64,000 bases of DNA from Jeotgalibacillus sp. ET6 (GCF_029667115.1 NZ_JARUIU010000009.1:1-64000); one strand, 5' to 3'. Positions 53,479 through 62,231 are shown, counted from the stretch's first letter. Program-made: numbers and translations. Notes: a model not told the origin generated them from the sequence alone.

Positions 53479-54273
53479 ATGACTGTAAAAACAGATTATC
53501 ACTCAATCAACGTTGCAATTGAGGGTTCAGTCGCCTGGATTTCTCTTAATCGTCCACAGAGCCTCAATGCGCTTCAGGAAGAAATGATGACAGAACTTCT
53601 TCAGACACTTAAGGAACTAAACCGTGACGCAGGCATTCATGTTATCGTTCTTAAAGGGGAAGGACGCGGCTTCTCTTCGGGCGGCGACATTAAAGCTATG
53701 TTGTCTATGGAAGGAGAAGAAGAGTTTCAACGGTTCATGGACATGATTTCAGAGCTTGCTGTTACTTTATATGCAATGGACAAAATTACGATTTGTGCCA
53801 TTCATGGTGCTGCTGCCGGTCTGGGTCTCAGCCTTGCTTTAGCATGTGATTATGTTATTGCAGAAGAGGGAAGTAAAATCGCTATGAATTTTATCGGTAT
53901 TGGCTTAGTTCCGGACGGGGGAGGCCATTATTTGTTAAAAGAACGCCTTGGTGCTCAAAAAGCCATGCAGGTAATCTGGAAAGGCGAAGTGATGAACGGC
54001 CAGGAAGCCTACTCACTTGGCTTAATTGATAAAGTCACAGCAGAAAATAAAGGTCTGCAGGAAGTAGAGAAACTTGTTGCCCAATTAATTTCCAGTCCTT
54101 TAAAAGCCATGAAAGAAACTAAGTTTATTTTGCGCTCTGCTCTAGTGAAGGACTTTAAGGCGACATTGGACCTTGAACGTGAATCTCAATGGAGAATGCG
54201 CCAAACAGATGATCATAAAGAAGGAATAAAAGCATTTACGGAAAAAAGACCGCCTCAGTTTAAAGGAGAATAA
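53479..54273 (+). CDS. yhaR: Enoyl-CoA hydratase/isomerase family protein (YhaR)
   Basis: A 264-aa crotonase-fold protein acting on acyl-CoA thioesters. The oxyanion-hole segments are EGRGFSSGGDIKAM and HGAAAGLGLSLALACDYVIA, followed by GIGLVPDGGGHYLL. AAAAGGGGATGGAAGC precedes the ATG. It occupies the yhaR position after hemZ. A FadR-like palindrome sits between promoter region and RBS. Repeat copy K follows the stop codon. Confidence 0.9.
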   Translation: MTVKTDYHSINVAIEGSVAWISLNRPQSLNALQEEMMTELLQTLKELNRDAGIHVIVLKGEGRGFSSGGDIKAMLSMEGEEEFQRFMDMISELAVTLYAMDKITICAIHGAAAGLGLSLALACDYVIAEEGSKIAMNFIGIGLVPDGGGHYLLKERLGAQKAMQVIWKGEVMNGQEAYSLGLIDKVTAENKGLQEVEKLVAQLISSPLKAMKETKFILRSALVKDFKATLDLERESQWRMRQTDDHKEGIKAFTEKRPPQFKGE

Positions 54274-54275
54274 AG

Positions 54276-54448
54276 TGAGCCTGGGACATGTGTCTCAGGC
54301 TTTTTAACCGGTTTACTGCGCTTCAGGAGGACGCTTTCTGCAGGCAGGGGCTATAAATTTTTAAGCAGCCATCAATTCCTGCAGGAACCGCCGCCTTCTC
54401 CGCTTACCACTTGCTAATAATCGCTATTGTCCACTTTTAAATTTTCGA
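54276..54448 (-). repeat. Interspersed ~230-bp element, copy K (shortened)
   Basis: Hairpin GAGCCTGGGACATGTGTCTCAGGCTTTTT directly follows the yhaR stop codon. Then GGTTTACTGCGCTTCAGGAGG, CAATTCCTGCAGGAACCGCC and CTCCGCTTACCACTTGC. The far end is lost. Confidence 0.8.
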
Positions 54449-54484
54449 GATGTAATCCACTTTTCATTTAAGAGGCCCGACACA

Positions 54485-54670
54485 TCAGGTGTGAAACAGC
54501 AAAAGCTTTCCTCTAGGTGATACTAAGCGATGTGTACGCTCCAATAATCCTTCTTCTTCAAACTTCTGCTTGCCAATTTCTTTTGCTTCTTCATCTTTTT
54601 CTGCTTGAAACGAATCTTCAAACAGCAGGTTTCCCTTTTCGTCAAAAGCTGTCAGTTTATAAACATCCAT
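54485..54670 (-). CDS. yhzD: YhzD-like small protein
   Basis: A 61-aa soluble protein matching the YhzD family: MDVYKLTAFDEKGNLLFEDS, EAKEIGKQKFEEEGLLERTH and SPRGKLLLFHT. ATG 54670 follows GGGAGTGGGGAAA. It is divergent to yhaQ, as expected for the yhaR-yhaQ interval. Function unknown. Confidence 0.85.
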   Translation of the reverse strand: MDVYKLTAFDEKGNLLFEDSFQAEKDEEAKEIGKQKFEEEGLLERTHRLVSPRGKLLLFHT

Positions 54671-54811
54671 TTTCCCCACTCCCATCTTTTTGTTCTCTTA
54701 TATTTTTACATAAGCACAAGATCTTCGTAAAGCTGAAGACAAAAAGAAATAAGTGAACCTTTTTTCTTTATGAATCGTATAAACTAGTAAGAGAGAACAG
54801 GAGGCTGTAAA

Positions 54812-55711
54812 ATGACCTTGACTATTGATCAAGTTACAAAAAAATTTGGTGCACACACCGCAGTTAATCAATTATCCCTTACCATTCCTGAAAAAACGAT
54901 GTTCGGTTTTTTGGGAGCTAATGGAGCAGGGAAGACGACAACCTTCAGGATGATGCTGGGTCTGATTGATGCTTCTGCTGGGGCAATTACATGGAATGGG
55001 GAAAAAATCGGATATCACAACAGCTCGCAGGTTGGCTATCTGCCAGAGGAAAGAGGACTTTATCCAAAGATGAAAGTAAAGGAGCAAGTCGTCTACCTGG
55101 CCAGGCTGAGAGGTATGGATAGAAAAAAAGCGGAAACTGAGCTTGAGTATTGGCTAAAACGCTTCAATGTACCCGAGTATGAAAATAAGCGCGTGGAGGA
55201 ATTATCAAAAGGAAATCAGCAAAAGATTCAATTTATTGCTGCTATCCTGCATAAGCCTGAGCTGATCATTTTAGATGAACCATTCAGCGGACTCGATCCT
55301 GTTAACGTGGAACTTTTAAAAGACGCGGTACGGGATATTCAAAGACAGGGAGCGACGATTATTTTCTCCAGTCACCGGATGGAGCATGTAGAAGAGCTTT
55401 GCGAGAGTCTTTGCATTATACATAAAGGATCTCCTGTTTTACATGGAAAACTCAAAGAAATCAAGCGATCCTTCGGCAAAAAAAATCTGCTGATTGATTC
55501 TGAGATGGACCTTAGCTATTTATCGTCGTTTAAAGGTGTAGTAAAGATAAAGGAGAGAGTAGAGGGAGTGACTCTTCAAATTGAAAACGAGGAAATATCG
55601 CAGGCGATCCTTGAGGACATTCAGGGCAAGGGGTTTATCAGACGATTTTCGCTGGAAGAGCCATCTTTAAACGATATATTTATAGAGAAGGCAGGTGCTT
55701 CTTTTGAATAG
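54812..55711 (+). CDS. yhaQ: ABC transporter ATP-binding protein YhaQ (NatA-like)
   Basis: A 299-aa ATPase with Walker A GANGAGKTTTF, signature LSKGNQQKIQFI, Walker B LIILDEPFSGLDPVN and a C-terminal regulatory part. It pairs with the YhaP permease to form an exporter resembling the NatAB sodium pump. ACAGGAGGCTGTAAA precedes the ATG. Its last codons overlap the start of yhaP by eight bases. Confidence 0.92.
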   Translation: MTLTIDQVTKKFGAHTAVNQLSLTIPEKTMFGFLGANGAGKTTTFRMMLGLIDASAGAITWNGEKIGYHNSSQVGYLPEERGLYPKMKVKEQVVYLARLRGMDRKKAETELEYWLKRFNVPEYENKRVEELSKGNQQKIQFIAAILHKPELIILDEPFSGLDPVNVELLKDAVRDIQRQGATIIFSSHRMEHVEELCESLCIIHKGSPVLHGKLKEIKRSFGKKNLLIDSEMDLSYLSSFKGVVKIKERVEGVTLQIENEEISQAILEDIQGKGFIRRFSLEEPSLNDIFIEKAGASFE

Positions 55712-56969
55712 ATTTGGACTTATTTTATCCAAAACGTATATGCAGAAATTAAAGTCAAAGTCCTTTCTGATTACAACGATCCTATTTGCTTTAGCCATCG
55801 TAGTGGGAACCAATTTCCAGAGTATTGCGGGTTTGTTTAATTCAGATGAAGGGGATGAAGAGAAATGGGAGGTTGTGGTTCACGATGAAAACGGAGCTGT
55901 CGCCTCTGCACTTGAACAGCAAATCGTTTTTGTGAATGAGCAAATTTCAATCACACCAAGCGAAGAAGCACCTTCTGACCTTGAGGAGCAGGTGGAAGAA
56001 GGGGAATACGACGCTTTATTAACCGTCATGCTGCTGGAGAGCGGCAAACTCGAAGCAACGTATTTTTCAGATTCTCTGACTTCCGACCAGTATTCTTCTG
56101 ATCTGCAAATTGCGATGCAGACGATTCAGTCCAATCTGGCTGCCTCTGAACTCAACTTAAGCGCAGATGAACTAGCTACATTGAATATGCCGGTTGCGTT
56201 TAATCACGAGTCTTTTACGGATGGAGCTAAATCTGCAGAAGAACTCGATGAAGCAAGAGGGCTTGTGTATATACTTATTTTCGTTATCTACATGTCTGTT
56301 CTTATTTATTCCATGATGATTGCTACCGAAGTAGCGACGGAAAAATCATCACGCGTCATGGAAATCCTCGTTTCAAGTGTCCCGCCTATTCAGCAGATTT
56401 TTGCGAAAATATTAGGAGTAGGGCTGCTTGGGCTCACCCAGCTTGCTTTATGGGCGGCAGTAGGATTTGCCTCTATTCAGTTAAGCAGTGATTCATTTGA
56501 GGGCGGGATTTATTCCCTTTTTGACTTTTCTGGTAATAGTGTTGGAACCATTGTGTATGGTATTATCTTTTTCCTGCTGGGCTATTTCTTATTTGCGGCA
56601 CTCGCTGCATTCCTCGGGTCTCTCGTGAGCCGAACGGAAGATCTTCAGCAGATGCTCATGCCAGTGAATCTTTTGATTGTAGCGGGGGCCATGCTGGCAT
56701 TTTTCGGTTTGGCAAATCCTGAAGGCACACTTATTACCATTACATCCTACATTCCATTTTTCAGTCCGCTCGTCATGTTCACGCGTGTTGGAATGCTTAA
56801 TCTGCCGATGTGGGAACCGTTGCTTGCAATCGGTCTGACCCTCCTGACAATTTTTATTATCGGATGGTTCGGAGCAAAGGTTTACCGGGGCGGCGTTCTC
56901 ATGTACGGCAATAGTTCATCATTCAAAGATTTGAAAAAAGCGCTGATCCTCTCTAAGAAAGAAAAGTAA
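55704..56969 (+). CDS. yhaP: ABC transporter permease YhaP (NatB-like)
   Basis: A 421-aa ABC-2 permease. One span at residues 20-42 is followed by a large external domain (about 45-185) and about six spans to the end, with TEVATEKSSRVMEILVSSV between them. TTG at 55704 overlaps the yhaQ end and follows AGGCAGGTG; the GTG at 55695 would lie inside the ribosome site. A hairpin terminator follows. B. subtilis continues with yhaO and yhaN; here a tandem repeat and yhaM follow. Confidence 0.9.
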   Translation: MNRFGLILSKTYMQKLKSKSFLITTILFALAIVVGTNFQSIAGLFNSDEGDEEKWEVVVHDENGAVASALEQQIVFVNEQISITPSEEAPSDLEEQVEEGEYDALLTVMLLESGKLEATYFSDSLTSDQYSSDLQIAMQTIQSNLAASELNLSADELATLNMPVAFNHESFTDGAKSAEELDEARGLVYILIFVIYMSVLIYSMMIATEVATEKSSRVMEILVSSVPPIQQIFAKILGVGLLGLTQLALWAAVGFASIQLSSDSFEGGIYSLFDFSGNSVGTIVYGIIFFLLGYFLFAALAAFLGSLVSRTEDLQQMLMPVNLLIVAGAMLAFFGLANPEGTLITITSYIPFFSPLVMFTRVGMLNLPMWEPLLAIGLTLLTIFIIGWFGAKVYRGGVLMYGNSSSFKDLKKALILSKKEK

Positions 56970-57117
56970 ATTCAGCCTCAGTTTAATATAAGTATCTGGA
57001 ATCTCTGAATAATCATGTTCTTTTACTTTGATGCGAAGGGAAGATTCCTTTACAATGAAAGTAGTCTTAAAAGTCCACAAATAAAAGGTAAGATGCTGAA
57101 AATGCATCTATGAAAAT

Positions 57118-57156
57118 AGCAGAACAACAATCATTGTTCTGCTCCTTTTATTTGCA
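57118..57156 (+). terminator. Terminator of yhaQP
   Basis: AGCAGAACAA-N6-TTGTTCTGCT is a perfect 10-bp stem followed by CCTTTTATTT. Confidence 0.85.
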
Positions 57157-57180
57157 CCAAAAAAGCAAATACACTCAACA

Positions 57181-57530
57181 GAAAACCAAAAGAAGCAAAC
57201 GAAGCAGACCGGTCTGAAAGCGCTTGTCAGTCCAGGCGCGAAGACCGAAGCAGAGCAGAGTTGCCTTAAGTGGCAATGAGCATCTGCGGAGGGAGGAGCA
57301 ACGAAGAATGGGGGCGCTTGTCAGCCCGGTCTGCCCCAATTCAAAAGAAAAATACGAATACCAGAAAACCAAAAGAAGCAAACGAAGCAGACCGGTTTGA
57401 AAGCGCTTGTCAGTCGAGGCGCGAAGACCGAAGCAGAGCGGAGTTGCCTTAAGTGGCAATGAGCATCTGCGGAGGGAGGAGCAACGAAGAATGCGGGCGC
57501 TTGTCAGCCCGGTCTGCCCAGAATGAAGGA
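57181..57530. repeat. Tandem duplication of a 183-bp unit (two copies)
   Basis: Copy 1 starts at 57181 and copy 2 at 57364, with only a handful of substitutions between them. Each contains a 131-bp core bounded by GCAGACCGG and its inverse CCGGTCTGC (57204-57334 and 57387-57517), an inner hairpin GTTGCCTTAAGTGGCAA and two GCGCTTGTCAG boxes. Copy 1 holds the perfect palindrome CAGACCGGTCTG. The period is a multiple of three, so open frames run through both copies on both strands. These frames lack ribosome sites and are judged non-coding. Confidence 0.88.
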
Positions 57531-57536
57531 GAGTGC

Positions 57537-58499
57537 ATGACAATGAAAGGAATCACCTTTTTAAACGCTGGAGATCCGGTGGATCAATATTTACTAATCA
57601 AGCAATCTACAAAAAGTGTAACCACTACCGGAAAGCCCTTTTTAACCCTGATATTTCAAGACCGAAGCGGCGATATTGAAGCTAAACTTTGGGATGCGGG
57701 TGAAGAGGATGAAAAAAAATATGCAGCGCAAACAATCGTAAAGGTAACTGGAGAAATTCACAATTATAGAGGGAAAAATCAGCTGCGATTGCGACAGATC
57801 CGTCCTGCATCTCAATCAGACGGGGTTTCAATCGGAGAGTTTCTGGAAACTGCACCTGTCTCAAAGGAAACGATGATGGATGAGCTGACTCAATATATTT
57901 TTGAAATGAAGAATCCAACAATTCAGCGATTGACAAGACATCTTGTAAAAAAACATCAAAAGGAATTCATGGAATATCCTGCAGCAACTAAAAATCATCA
58001 TGAATTCGTTTCAGGACTCGCTTATCACGTCCTTTCTATGCTCCAAATAGCGAAGTCTTTGACTTCACTCTATCCTTCATTAAATAAAGATCTTCTGTAT
58101 GCAGGAATCATTCTGCACGATATGGGGAAAGTGGAAGAGCTCTCAGGACCGGTATCGGCTTCTTATACATTAGAGGGCAATCTCTTAGGACATATCACTT
58201 TGATGATCAATGAAATTGGTCAGGCGGCAGAAGAACTTGGTGTGAAGGGTGAAGAGGTATTGATGCTTCAGCATATGGTGCTGTCCCATCACGGTAAAGC
58301 AGAGTGGGGATCACCAAAACCGCCAATGTTAAGAGAGGCTGAAATCCTCCATTATATCGACAATCTCGATGCGAAAATGAACATGATGGACCGGGTATTG
58401 AACCGTACGAAAGCGGGAGAATATACAGAGCGGGTATTCGCACTGGAAAACCGTTCATTTTATAAACCGCTGATGTACGAGGAAGATAGAGAATCGTAA
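57537..58499 (+). CDS. yhaM: 3'-5' exoribonuclease YhaM
   Basis: A 320-aa RNase with an N-terminal OB fold (residues 10-90, [21 protein letters not shown]) and a C-terminal HD domain ([39 protein letters not shown]) that binds the catalytic metal. ATG 57537 follows GAAGGAGAGTGC. The frame is open further upstream to 57453, but those 28 codons come from the tandem repeat and should not be annotated as protein. yhaL follows after 90 bases. Confidence 0.94.
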   Translation: MTMKGITFLNAGDPVDQYLLIKQSTKSVTTTGKPFLTLIFQDRSGDIEAKLWDAGEEDEKKYAAQTIVKVTGEIHNYRGKNQLRLRQIRPASQSDGVSIGEFLETAPVSKETMMDELTQYIFEMKNPTIQRLTRHLVKKHQKEFMEYPAATKNHHEFVSGLAYHVLSMLQIAKSLTSLYPSLNKDLLYAGIILHDMGKVEELSGPVSASYTLEGNLLGHITLMINEIGQAAEELGVKGEEVLMLQHMVLSHHGKAEWGSPKPPMLREAEILHYIDNLDAKMNMMDRVLNRTKAGEYTERVFALENRSFYKPLMYEEDRES

Positions 58500-58591
58500 T
58501 CAGCAGGAATGTTAGCCCGTTTTTTTGCATAGGCTGTCCATAACCAACGAAACAATGGATGCAGATCATTGTTGAATAAGGAGGAGCAGCT

Positions 58592-58774
58592 ATGTTTCCA
58601 ATATGGATCGATTTAATTATTGGCGGGATTGCGGTTAGTGCAGTAATGGCGGCAAGAGCAGCATATGTGGAAAAAAAGGTAGAAAAAGAATGGATCGAAG
58701 AACATGGACAAACGTATATTAAAAGAATGATTGAAGAAAAACAGAAAAGACTGATGTATAGGGAAGAAGAATAG
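58592..58774 (+). CDS. yhaL: Sporulation protein YhaL
   Basis: A 60-aa protein with one N-terminal span (IWIDLIIGGIAVSAVMAA) and a charged helical tail (WIEEHGQTYIKRMIEEKQK), as in B. subtilis YhaL. AAGGAGGAGCAGCT precedes the ATG. It is probably cotranscribed with yhaM and convergent with prsA. Confidence 0.88.
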   Translation: MFPIWIDLIIGGIAVSAVMAARAAYVEKKVEKEWIEEHGQTYIKRMIEEKQKRLMYREEE

Positions 58775-58799
58775 AGGACAATGAAGAGATGTAGACGCT

Positions 58800-58926
58800 T
58801 ATTGATTTCTGCCTGATGCGGCGGAAGAGCGAGGGGGCATAAGCTTCCGTCTCTGCGGAAAAAGTCTTCCTGAAATTCAGTGAACCAGTTAAAAGAGGGT
58901 GAGACACTTGTGTCTCACCCTCTTTC
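58800..58926 (+). repeat. Interspersed ~230-bp element, copy L (decayed)
   Basis: It retains GCGGAAGAGCGAGGG, TCTCTGCGGAAAAAGTCTTCCTGAA and TGAACCAGTTAAA, and the hairpin GAGGGTGAGACACTTGTGTCTCACCCTC. The hairpin has kept perfect pairing although its bases changed on both sides, and lies past the prsA stop codon. Confidence 0.7.
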
Positions 58927-58971
58927 TCACGTTAGTTTGTCCTCTACTAGAACTGTACTAACCAGTCCTGC

Positions 58972-59901
58972 CTATCCTTCGTCAGTACCTTCGTCAGTAT
59001 CTTCTTCTGCCGGCTCTTCAGCAGGAGCTTCCTCCGGCTCAGCCAGCAATGAATCGAATGCTGTTGATAATTCTTCATCTTTTACATCGATGTCTGCATC
59101 ACGCATAATTCCCTGAATGATAGAGGACACCTGTGTTTGATCCACTTTTTCAAGTTTTAAATCACGCTCAATGTCGTCACGCATTTCATCGAGGCTTTCA
59201 ATGTCTGCTTCTCTTGTTTCCGTTACTTCAATAATATGGTAGCCGAAATTGGTTTGAACAGGTTCACTGATCACATTTGGTTCAAGATTAAACGCTGCTT
59301 CTTCAAAGGCAGGGTCCATTTGTCCGGCTGTAAAGAAACCGAGATCCCCTCCTGATTCCTGAGCTGCCGGTTCAGTTGAATACTCCTTTGCAAGCTCTGT
59401 GAAATCTCCCCCGTCTTCAAGAAGCTGTTTTACTTCCAGTGCGGTTTCTTCATCTTCAACTAATATATGACGAGCACTCACTTCTTTTTGCATTTGTTCG
59501 TACTCAGCTTGTATTTCTTCATCTGTTACTTCAATATCTGCAATTAAAGCATTCTCCTGAAGCTTGTTCAACACAAGCATTTCACGAAAAGACTCCTCTG
59601 TATGGCCTTGTTGGGAAACAACTGCGTTAAATTGTTCTTCACCACCATATTGTTCTTTCATTGATTCTATTTCTTCGTCAATTTCTTCCTCTGAAACAGG
59701 GTACTTTTCCTGAAGAACATTTTCGAGCACCATCATTTGCAGGGCCTGTTCACCAACTGTGCTTTTCATTTCCTGATAAAATTCTTCTTTTGTGATATCT
59801 CCAGAAGCTGATGAAACAATGACTTCGCTTTCTTCATCACTGCATGCTGCCAATCCTGAGACACCTACTGCCAATGAAACCGTTGCAATCCACTTCTTCA
59901 T
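58972..59901 (-). CDS. prsA: PrsA foldase lipoprotein (parvulin PPIase)
   Basis: A 309-aa lipoprotein that folds exported proteins at the membrane-wall interface. The signal peptide MKKWIATVSLAVGVSGLAAC ends in a lipobox with Cys20. The parvulin domain (about residues 135-230) reads VSARHILVEDE, FTELAKEYSTEPAAQESGGDLG and NFGYHIIEVTE. A very acidic low-complexity tail (EEAPAEEPAEEDTDEGTDEG) ends the protein. ATG 59901 follows AAGGAGAGAAAATAGT. In B. subtilis its expression is under ScoC/Hpr, whose gene lies 1.7 kb away. Confidence 0.95.
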   Translation of the reverse strand: MKKWIATVSLAVGVSGLAACSDEESEVIVSSASGDITKEEFYQEMKSTVGEQALQMMVLENVLQEKYPVSEEEIDEEIESMKEQYGGEEQFNAVVSQQGHTEESFREMLVLNKLQENALIADIEVTDEEIQAEYEQMQKEVSARHILVEDEETALEVKQLLEDGGDFTELAKEYSTEPAAQESGGDLGFFTAGQMDPAFEEAAFNLEPNVISEPVQTNFGYHIIEVTETREADIESLDEMRDDIERDLKLEKVDQTQVSSIIQGIMRDADIDVKDEELSTAFDSLLAEPEEAPAEEPAEEDTDEGTDEG

Positions 59902-60123
59902 ACTATTTTCTCTCCTTACTTTAACTTTCAAACTAACTACAAAGCTTACTATAACATATTTCCATAAAACGGAGTACGTCTTGTTTCTCACTAATTCTCT
60001 AAAAAATAAATGTAGAAAGAATTCTTCATTTATTTTTCACAATTATGCAAGAATCCATTCTAGTGCCCATGCCATTCTTCATTGAAGTGAATAGCATAAA
60101 TAATAAAGGAAGGAGGGGTTAAA

Positions 60124-60207
60124 ATGGGATACGGCTATGGTGGAGGCTTCGCTCTGATCGTTGTGCTCTTTATTTTGCTGATTATTGTAGGTTCAGCTTG
60201 GTTCTAA
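60124..60207 (+). CDS. YjcZ-family sporulation peptide, first of a pair
   Basis: A 27-aa peptide: MGYGYGGGFALIVVLFILLI then IVGSAWF. A glycine-rich start and one hydrophobic helix are the YjcZ/YhaL-unrelated 'YjcZ family' pattern. AAGGAGGGGTTAAA precedes the ATG. The second copy follows after 31 bases. Confidence 0.85.
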   Translation: MGYGYGGGFALIVVLFILLIIVGSAWF

Positions 60208-60238
60208 AATAAAGCAATACTGAAAAGGAGGAAATACT

Positions 60239-60325
60239 ATGTCAGGTGGCGGATACTACGGCGGTTTCGCATTAGTTGTCGTGCTATTTATTCTTTTGAT
60301 CATCATTGGATCAGCTTGGTTCTAA
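60239..60325 (+). CDS. YjcZ-family sporulation peptide, second of a pair
   Basis: A 28-aa peptide: MSGGGYYGGFALVVVLFILL then IIIGSAWF, very similar to the first. AAAAGGAGGAAATACT precedes the ATG. The pair is a recent tandem duplication and ends in a terminator. Confidence 0.85.
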   Translation: MSGGGYYGGFALVVVLFILLIIIGSAWF

Positions 60326-60343
60326 AACAAGCGGATTGAATGA

Positions 60344-60378
60344 AAAAGAACGGACCGTTTAGGGTCCGTTCCTTTTTA
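60344..60378 (+). terminator. Terminator of the yjcZ pair
   Basis: GAACGGACC and GGTCCGTTC form a 9-bp stem followed by CTTTTTAT. Confidence 0.9.
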
Positions 60379-60564
60379 TGTGTATAACACTTCTACATAA
60401 GATGATAAAAGCAGAATTAAAATTAAAATATTAATTGTGCGAAATACCTTTGGCTGCTTTTCATCAGGTATTTCTTTCTGTACGCATAACTTATTCGTCA
60501 TGCGGTTGATGGAGTATAAAATAAAGATAGTAAACAGTACAAATATCGCTGCTACGGAGACCAT
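60376..60564 (-). CDS. Small two-span membrane protein (62 aa)
   Basis: Residues 3-22 and 42-60 are hydrophobic, with the charged loop QKEIPDEKQPKVFRT between. ATG 60564 follows AATAGGAGGGGTTTGGCA at ideal spacing. It is convergent with the yjcZ pair and shares the terminator region. No family recognised. Confidence 0.65.
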   Translation of the reverse strand: MVSVAAIFVLFTIFILYSINRMTNKLCVQKEIPDEKQPKVFRTINILILILLLSSYVEVLYT

Positions 60565-60710
60565 TGCCAAACCCCTCCTATTCTCTACCTACTACAATAT
60601 CAAAAAATAAGATAAAAAAACAGGTTTACCTCTTATTCTTTCAACATGAATTACGAAAGCCCTCCGGTAATTCCACTATTTTTAACAGCAGATGGAGGGC
60701 GAACTTACGA

Positions 60711-61271
60711 TTATACATTTGTGTATTCCAGGTTTTTAACAGGAACAAGAATCTCATACCCGTCATCGTACTCTTCTATAAAAGCCCCTTTTGGTGACTT
60801 AACTAAGCATTTAGCATACAAAAAATCAACCAGACATATTCCACAATGGTAAGCAGTCAGCATTGTGAAATAATGTGAATACATTGGAAATGAATAAGCA
60901 CCTGCAAGCAAAAGCGTATTTATGATCAGAAATGGAGAAACAAGTGCTAAAATAAATGCCGTTTTGGGAATCGGTTTTTTTACCCGCACTGACATAATTG
61001 GCACAAAGTAAAATTGAAAACGGGTCTTAATGATGATGTCATTAAGATAGCTCAGTAAAGGCAGTACATGAAATAATTTATGTGATGGATAGATAATAAA
61101 TAACCCAATGACAAAAAGTAAAAAATATTGATCCTTTAGTGAAGTTTCGCTTATCAATTGTGAAAAAACATATAAGAGTGAAAAAACAGCCAGTACAAGG
61201 ATCGTAGAGAACATAAAGATCCGATAAAATCCGTACTGTTTTTTTACATTAATTGATTTCCAGCAATGCAT
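60711..61271 (-). CDS. DUF3267 membrane protein, putative zincin (YhaJ-like)
   Basis: A 186-aa membrane protein with about four spans. The SHKLFHVLPLLSYL segment carries the HxxxH of the DUF3267 'putative zincin peptidase' family, and the position between prsA and hpr matches B. subtilis yhaJ. TTAGGAGGCGATTATAA precedes the ATG. Proteolytic activity is not established for the family. Confidence 0.75.
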   Translation of the reverse strand: MHCWKSINVKKQYGFYRIFMFSTILVLAVFSLLYVFSQLISETSLKDQYFLLFVIGLFIIYPSHKLFHVLPLLSYLNDIIIKTRFQFYFVPIMSVRVKKPIPKTAFILALVSPFLIINTLLLAGAYSFPMYSHYFTMLTAYHCGICLVDFLYAKCLVKSPKGAFIEEYDDGYEILVPVKNLEYTNV

Positions 61272-61622
61272 TTATAATCGCCTCCTAAACTCGACGATAC
61301 GTCAATTTTTACAACCTGAGAGTTACTTTACTCTCCTTAAAAATAAAAATCAATACCTTTTTAAAAAATTTACAAAACTAATAGAGAAGGATTCACATTC
61401 AGATCCTGAAAATGTAAGACTAATCATCAGCAGAGGTACTATGGCTGCAGAAGGAAGGGACAGGATAGAAGCTGGAATAAATGACAAGAGGCCGCAGAGG
61501 TTTTACTTAAGGAGAGTGGCGGACACAATAAGCATGCAGCCATAGTTTAAAAGTGCAAAACAAAAAGCCACCGGCTGGGGTGACTTAACGAAAGCTGTAA
61601 AAGAAGATTATAATGACAAAAA
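61272..61622. other. Gene-free interval where B. subtilis has yhaI
   Basis: 350 bases with no credible gene. Two short plus-strand frames are seen: one of 34 codons from ATG 61434-region (AAEGRDRIEAGINDKRPQRF) and one running [20 protein letters not shown] into the hpr 3' end. Neither has a ribosome site; they may be remnants of a lost gene. B. subtilis yhaI (DUF1878), expected here, is not recognisable. Confidence 0.4.
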
Positions 61623-62231
61623 TCAGGGTGATGAGGCAATTTCTCCAACGGGCGAAGAAGAGGATGCTGAATCTTTCTTTTTTATTTTCCCATCCTTTTC
61701 GTAAAACTCCGTTTCAATGTTGTGAAACGATTTTTCAAATATTTTCATAAAATCGTCACCATAAATATTTTTTATGATGGACATCATCTCCATCATTTCA
61801 GGGAATTTGCCATAAATCTCCCGTAAAGGAGAAGCACCAAGAAACACCGCATGCTGATCAGGAGAATAATTTTCCATTAAATCAAGAAGCAGCTGATCGC
61901 CTTTTTCAGTTAGCTGAATATACGTATTCCGTTTATCATTCTCCCGTTTTGAGAATTGAAGATAACCGCGTTCTTCAAGCTTTTTTGAAAAGTTAAAAGC
62001 TGTTGAAACATGCATGACGCCGAATTTCGCCACATCTGAAATGGACGCCCCCTTTAAATGATAGGAAATCCATAGAATGTGGTGCTCATTAATATTTAAA
62101 TCATAGGGTTTAATCCAATTTTGCCAATCTTTTTCGATCGCTTTCCAAAGAGCTTTACTTAACTGAGCCATACGCTGACTGAAAAGCATGGCTTCTTTCA
62201 TGGAAAAAGGTTGTTCATCCAAATCGCTCAC
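61623..62231 (-). CDS. hpr: MarR-family transition-state regulator Hpr (ScoC)
   Basis: A 202-aa repressor of protease, sporulation and peptide transport genes. The MarR helix-turn-helix block [20 protein letters not shown] and [38 protein letters not shown] is almost unchanged from B. subtilis ScoC. The GTG at 62231 gives a full-length N-terminus, but the TTG at 62222 has the better-placed ribosome site AGGTGAG. The serine-rich tail ([11 protein letters not shown]) is species-specific. Confidence 0.95.
   Translation of the reverse strand: MSDLDEQPFSMKEAMLFSQRMAQLSKALWKAIEKDWQNWIKPYDLNINEHHILWISYHLKGASISDVAKFGVMHVSTAFNFSKKLEERGYLQFSKRENDKRNTYIQLTEKGDQLLLDLMENYSPDQHAVFLGASPLREIYGKFPEMMEMMSIIKNIYGDDFMKIFEKSFHNIETEFYEKDGKIKKKDSASSSSPVGEIASSP

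Noticed and set aside
57270-57536. N-terminal extension of yhaM and a 60-codon ORF starting [13 protein letters not shown]
   Set aside because: Both derive from the repeat; the true yhaM start at 57537 has a good RBS and matches the family N-terminus.
57175-57543. 122-codon minus-strand ORF across the tandem repeat
   Set aside because: Its sequence is a twofold repetition dictated by the 183-bp DNA duplication, it has no ribosome site, and leucine/arginine/cysteine-rich composition points to a chance frame.
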